DNA of 56,470 bases, taken from contig JAEQMT010000021.1 in assembly GCA_016722945.1 (NCBI GenBank), forward strand, positions 1 to 56,470. Direction: 5' to 3'. Positions 53,963-56,470 of this stretch are shown one piece after another. This DNA comes from Desulfofustis sp. PB-SRB1 (GTDB lineage: Bacteria > Desulfobacterota > Desulfobulbia > Desulfobulbales > Desulfocapsaceae). The position numbers were made by a program, and so were the translations under genes. A model generated the notes under the pieces. It did no database searches and was not told where the DNA came from. It saw only the letters and a list, made by a program, of their open reading frames with translations. The first letter of the stretch is position 1, and the number at the start of each line of letters is the position of its first letter.

Positions 53963-55553
53963 TTAAACACCCGTCACCCGATCACCGATGTCGAGATCGG
54001 CGGGTTTTAGCTGACTGGGGAGCAGTGCTCGGTAATCATCTTCACTTGTTGCACACGGGATTTTTTCAAAGAGATAGCGAAGATATTTGTAAGGCTCCAG
54101 GCCGTTGGCCTTGGCGGTTTCGATCAGGCTGAACAGATCACCACTGGCCTGAGCACCTTCGGGGGTGCCGGCAAACAACCAGTTCTTCCTGCCCAACACA
54201 AAGGGGCGGATCGCATTCTCGGCCCGGTTGTTGTCGGGGTCATAGAGCCGTGATCGAGATACACCAGTAGCCGAGCCCATTGGCTCAATGCGTAGTTAAC
54301 CGCCTTACCCAGCAAGCTCTTGGGAACCACCTGGGTTTTCTTTTTGGCCAACCATGCGTAAAATTCGGCAAAAGATTTTCCTGGCTTTTTCTTGCCGTAT
54401 TTTTACCAGCTCCTCTGCCGAGAGTTCGGCCTTCTTTGCCTCGGATTCAATCCGGTAGAGGGCGCCGATATAGTGCAACGCCACATCGGCTCCGCCGGTC
54501 TTGGTCGCCGTCTTGCCTCGCGCTTTTTTGGCTTCATCGAACTTCCGCCTGACATGCGCCAGACATCCGCCATGGAGTACGTCCGGGTGGTGATCAAGAT
54601 AGTCATATCCGACATAGCCATCGGTCTGCACCACCCCTTTGTACCCTGTAACAATGCCTGGGCCACCGTGGATGAGCGGCTCGGTGCATAGCGATAGATA
54701 ATTACCGGTTTATCCGGCGGCCCGCCACGGCATACCCACATGTACGACTTCGTGGTCGGCGAACGGTTCGGTTCGTCAAGCACCTGCACCGTTGTTTCGT
54801 CTATGTTGATCAACGGGCCGGAACGAATTTCAGTATGTAACAGTGCCAGCACCGGCCCACAGGCGGTAGCCGCCTTTATCGCCCAGTTTCCCATGGTCGC
54901 CCGGCCAAGCTCCACGCCCAATCGGGCAAATTGCTTCTCCTGCCGGTAAAACGGCAGCGCATCACAGAACTTGGCAGTCAGTATGTGGGCCAGTAAACCG
55001 GCGGTGGCAATACCTTTGGGAATAATCTGCTTCGGCGCCGGAGCAATCGTTACCGTCGCGTTCTTGGTCTCAATTCCTTCACACTGCCGGCATCCATACT
55101 TAGGCCGGACATGTCTGATTACCCGGATCACCGCCGGAATGATATCAAGCTTCTCACAGACATCTTCGCCGATCTTTGACAAGGGTGCACCACAGCCACA
55201 CTGCTTGTCCGCTTCGTCTATATCGTGGACGAGCTCAACCCGGGGCAATTCCTCCCGGCAAGGGTTTTCTTCCTCGCTTTGTACGGGTGTGGGCGGGTAC
55301 CTCGATGGTCTCGGGTTCTGGCTCGATCTCGCGGGCTCCGGCATATCGAACAATGACAATTGCGGACTCTCATCATAGAGAGCAGGCTTCTCGCTCTTCT
55401 TGCCGAATAATTTGGCACGCAGAAGCCGAATCTCTTCCCGTAACAGATTATTCTCATGAGTGGGAGCGCTCATGTTCCCGAACCAAAGAATTGATCATCT
55501 CTGTGAGTTCGGCAACCGTCTCAGGCAGAGGTGGTATGAGCAGTGTTAATCAT
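53963..55553 (-). pseudogene. tnpC: IS66 transposase TnpC, frameshifted
   Basis: The DDE transposase of IS66. From ATG 55553 the start MINTAHTT runs into a shifted frame (LPETVAELTEMINSLVREHE), then NNLLREEIRLLRAKLFGKKS, a zinc-binding CGCGAPLSKIGED and CRQCEG, catalytic Asp in NIDETTVQVLDEP, Asp in VQTDGYVGYDYL and Glu in NRAENAIRPFVLGRKNWLF. These parts lie in at least four frame segments, with breaks near 55525, 55470, 54650 and 54350. The order and spacing are complete, so only indels separate it from a full gene. Confidence 0.85.
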
Positions 55554-55675
55554 GCTCACATACTACCACCATTGGGCAATTATTTCACGAATAAAATCAA
55601 CCATAATATCATATTTTTTGTGATGTTTTTTACGATACCGAGCCATACCCCAAGCGACCATGTGCCTGGCTCACA

Positions 55676-55955
55676 TCAAGGACCGCTGAGCAGCCAGCTC
55701 AACGCCCGTTCGCTCATCGCCATGACCTCCTCGCCGTCCTCGGGCCAGCGATAACAATCCTGTTCCAAGGCGCTTCATCCACAGACAAAACCCACTGCCG
55801 TCCCAATACAAGATCTTCACCAGATCACGACGACGATTGCAAAATGCAAACAAGCTGCCACCAAACAGGTTCAGTTCGAACTGCTCTTCCACCAGCAGTG
55901 CCAACCCGTTGATCGATTTGCGCAGATCCGTAGCGCCCACCGCAACGTACACCAT
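55676..55955 (-). pseudogene. tnpB: IS66 accessory protein TnpB, frameshifted
   Basis: The small IS66 ORF2 protein. MVYVAVGATDLRKSINGLAL, then FGGSLFAFCNRRRDLVKILYWDG and FCLWMKRL are family hallmarks. One base change after KRL shifts the frame; the true continuation is EQDCYRWPEDGEEV with a stop at 55676. The real start may be a few codons upstream of 55955 (PGSPEGS precedes in frame). Confidence 0.8.
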
Positions 55956-55977
55956 CGAGCCCTCGGGTGAGCCGGGT

Positions 55978-56333
55978 CATCAATCGCTGCTCCAGAATCC
56001 CGATCAATTCACGCAGGGTCGCCGGGCAAAAGTGTTGCTTTATGGTTATATGGAATCTCTCGTTACCGAGTATGACCCCCAGGCCTGAGTCGGCGGTGCT
56101 CTGGTTGTGGTGAGATTGTCCGAGTACCGGTGCCGACCATTACCGGTGAAAGCGTGCTTGGTCGTCCCCCGCCTCTCTTGAGCCGGCTCCGCCAATAGCC
56201 AAAACTCGAGAGGGAAAGCTGGTGCTTGCGGCAGTACGCCTGCTGACTCAATCCTGATTGTTTCCAGCCTGCGATGTGATCACCCCAGTAGCCTGCGTTT
56301 TGCATCTCTGCCGGATCGCTTGTTCTGCTCCAT
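55978..56333 (-). pseudogene. tnpA: IS66 accessory protein TnpA, frameshifted
   Basis: The IS66 ORF1 protein. ATG 56333 has AAGGAGG upstream but its frame closes after 17 codons; the recognisable helix-turn-helix part HIAGWKQSGLSQQAYCRKHQ, then LSLSSFGYWRSRLKRG is in another frame (ATG 56305). A further shift near 56080 leads to the conserved end FCPATLRELIGILEQRL. The 3' limit is approximate. Confidence 0.7.
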
Positions 56334-56470
56334 ATGGCGCCTCCTTGAAAAAGTTCAGCACAACAGAGCATGGGGGGAGGGATAAAAAAAAGAGGGGTTT
56401 GTTGAGCGCTTACATATTGGGTGCATGGCACAGCAAACGACACAGAAAGAAAATCGTGAGACGCTGGGGG

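Larger units (their letters stand above)
53949..56413 (-). mobile_element. IS66-family insertion sequence
   Basis: About 2.46 kb with ends GTAAGCGCTTAA (left, from 53950) and GTAAGCGCTCAA (right end read on the minus strand), the IS66-type terminal repeat. ATATTGGG flanks both sides (53941-53948 and 56414-56421), an 8-bp target duplication as expected; one extra G at the left junction breaks perfect symmetry. It carries tnpA, tnpB and tnpC on the minus strand, all with frameshifts, so this copy is inactive as sequenced. Confidence 0.88.

Overview
The window reads like a chromosomal stretch of an anaerobic deltaproteobacterium (Desulfobacterota, probably Desulfobulbales-like). The pointers are a nitrogenase operon of nifH-nifI1-nifI2-nifD-nifK order with the long NifD/short NifK pair, a DVU0298-family gene typical of sulfate reducers, a TRAP transporter and a MoFe-cofactor set built on NifB-NifX fusions. 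The assignment rests on gene content and protein motifs only; no database search was possible.

Positions 1-30122 are mostly housekeeping and metabolism. They hold a YafK-type L,D-transpeptidase (cut by the window edge), dinB, sppA, a periplasmic binding protein, and a cobalamin riboswitch followed by BtuC/BtuD-like genes whose binding-protein gene is reduced to a signal peptide stub. Next come an SDR gene without the catalytic lysine, a shikimate kinase, a TIGR01777 epimerase, purC, a DUF3108 gene, a sigma-70 factor, malQ, tRNA-Glu(CTC) and a Trm5-like methyltransferase. An nfsA-like nitroreductase, a secreted dienelactone-hydrolase-like protein, a six-gene FadR/MBL/TRAP/glycerate-kinase operon and a PIF1-HRDC helicase complete the region. 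Two kinds of MITE-like intergenic repeat are present; both copies of one kind supply the stop codon of a neighbouring gene.

Positions 30597-46115 form a nitrogen-fixation and molybdate island. The minus-strand operon runs nifH, nifI1, nifI2, nifD, nifK, a NifB-like/NifX fusion with no radical-SAM cysteines, a thioredoxin-fold [2Fe-2S] ferredoxin, a GNAT, a small protein, nifE, nifN and nifB. nifA is divergent, followed by modABC. The nifH-nifA gap carries a sigma-54-like promoter and several palindromes. No nifV, nifS or nifU is present.

Positions 46116-56470 are accessory DNA: a large inverted repeat, an AT-rich orphan RHS toxin tip with a putative immunity gene, a cluster of hairpins, two translationally coupled tyrosine recombinases, heptanucleotide repeat arrays, three 21-bp-spaced iterons, a decayed DnaG-like primase/ATPase, a DUF5659-like remnant, and an IS66-family element with an 8-bp target duplication.

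A recurring oddity is single-base indels, mostly in homopolymers, in otherwise intact genes (purC, malQ, trm5-like, nifK twice). They become dense between about 52.6 and 56.4 kb. Sequencing or assembly error is the simplest explanation for the housekeeping cases; true decay is plausible for the mobile DNA.
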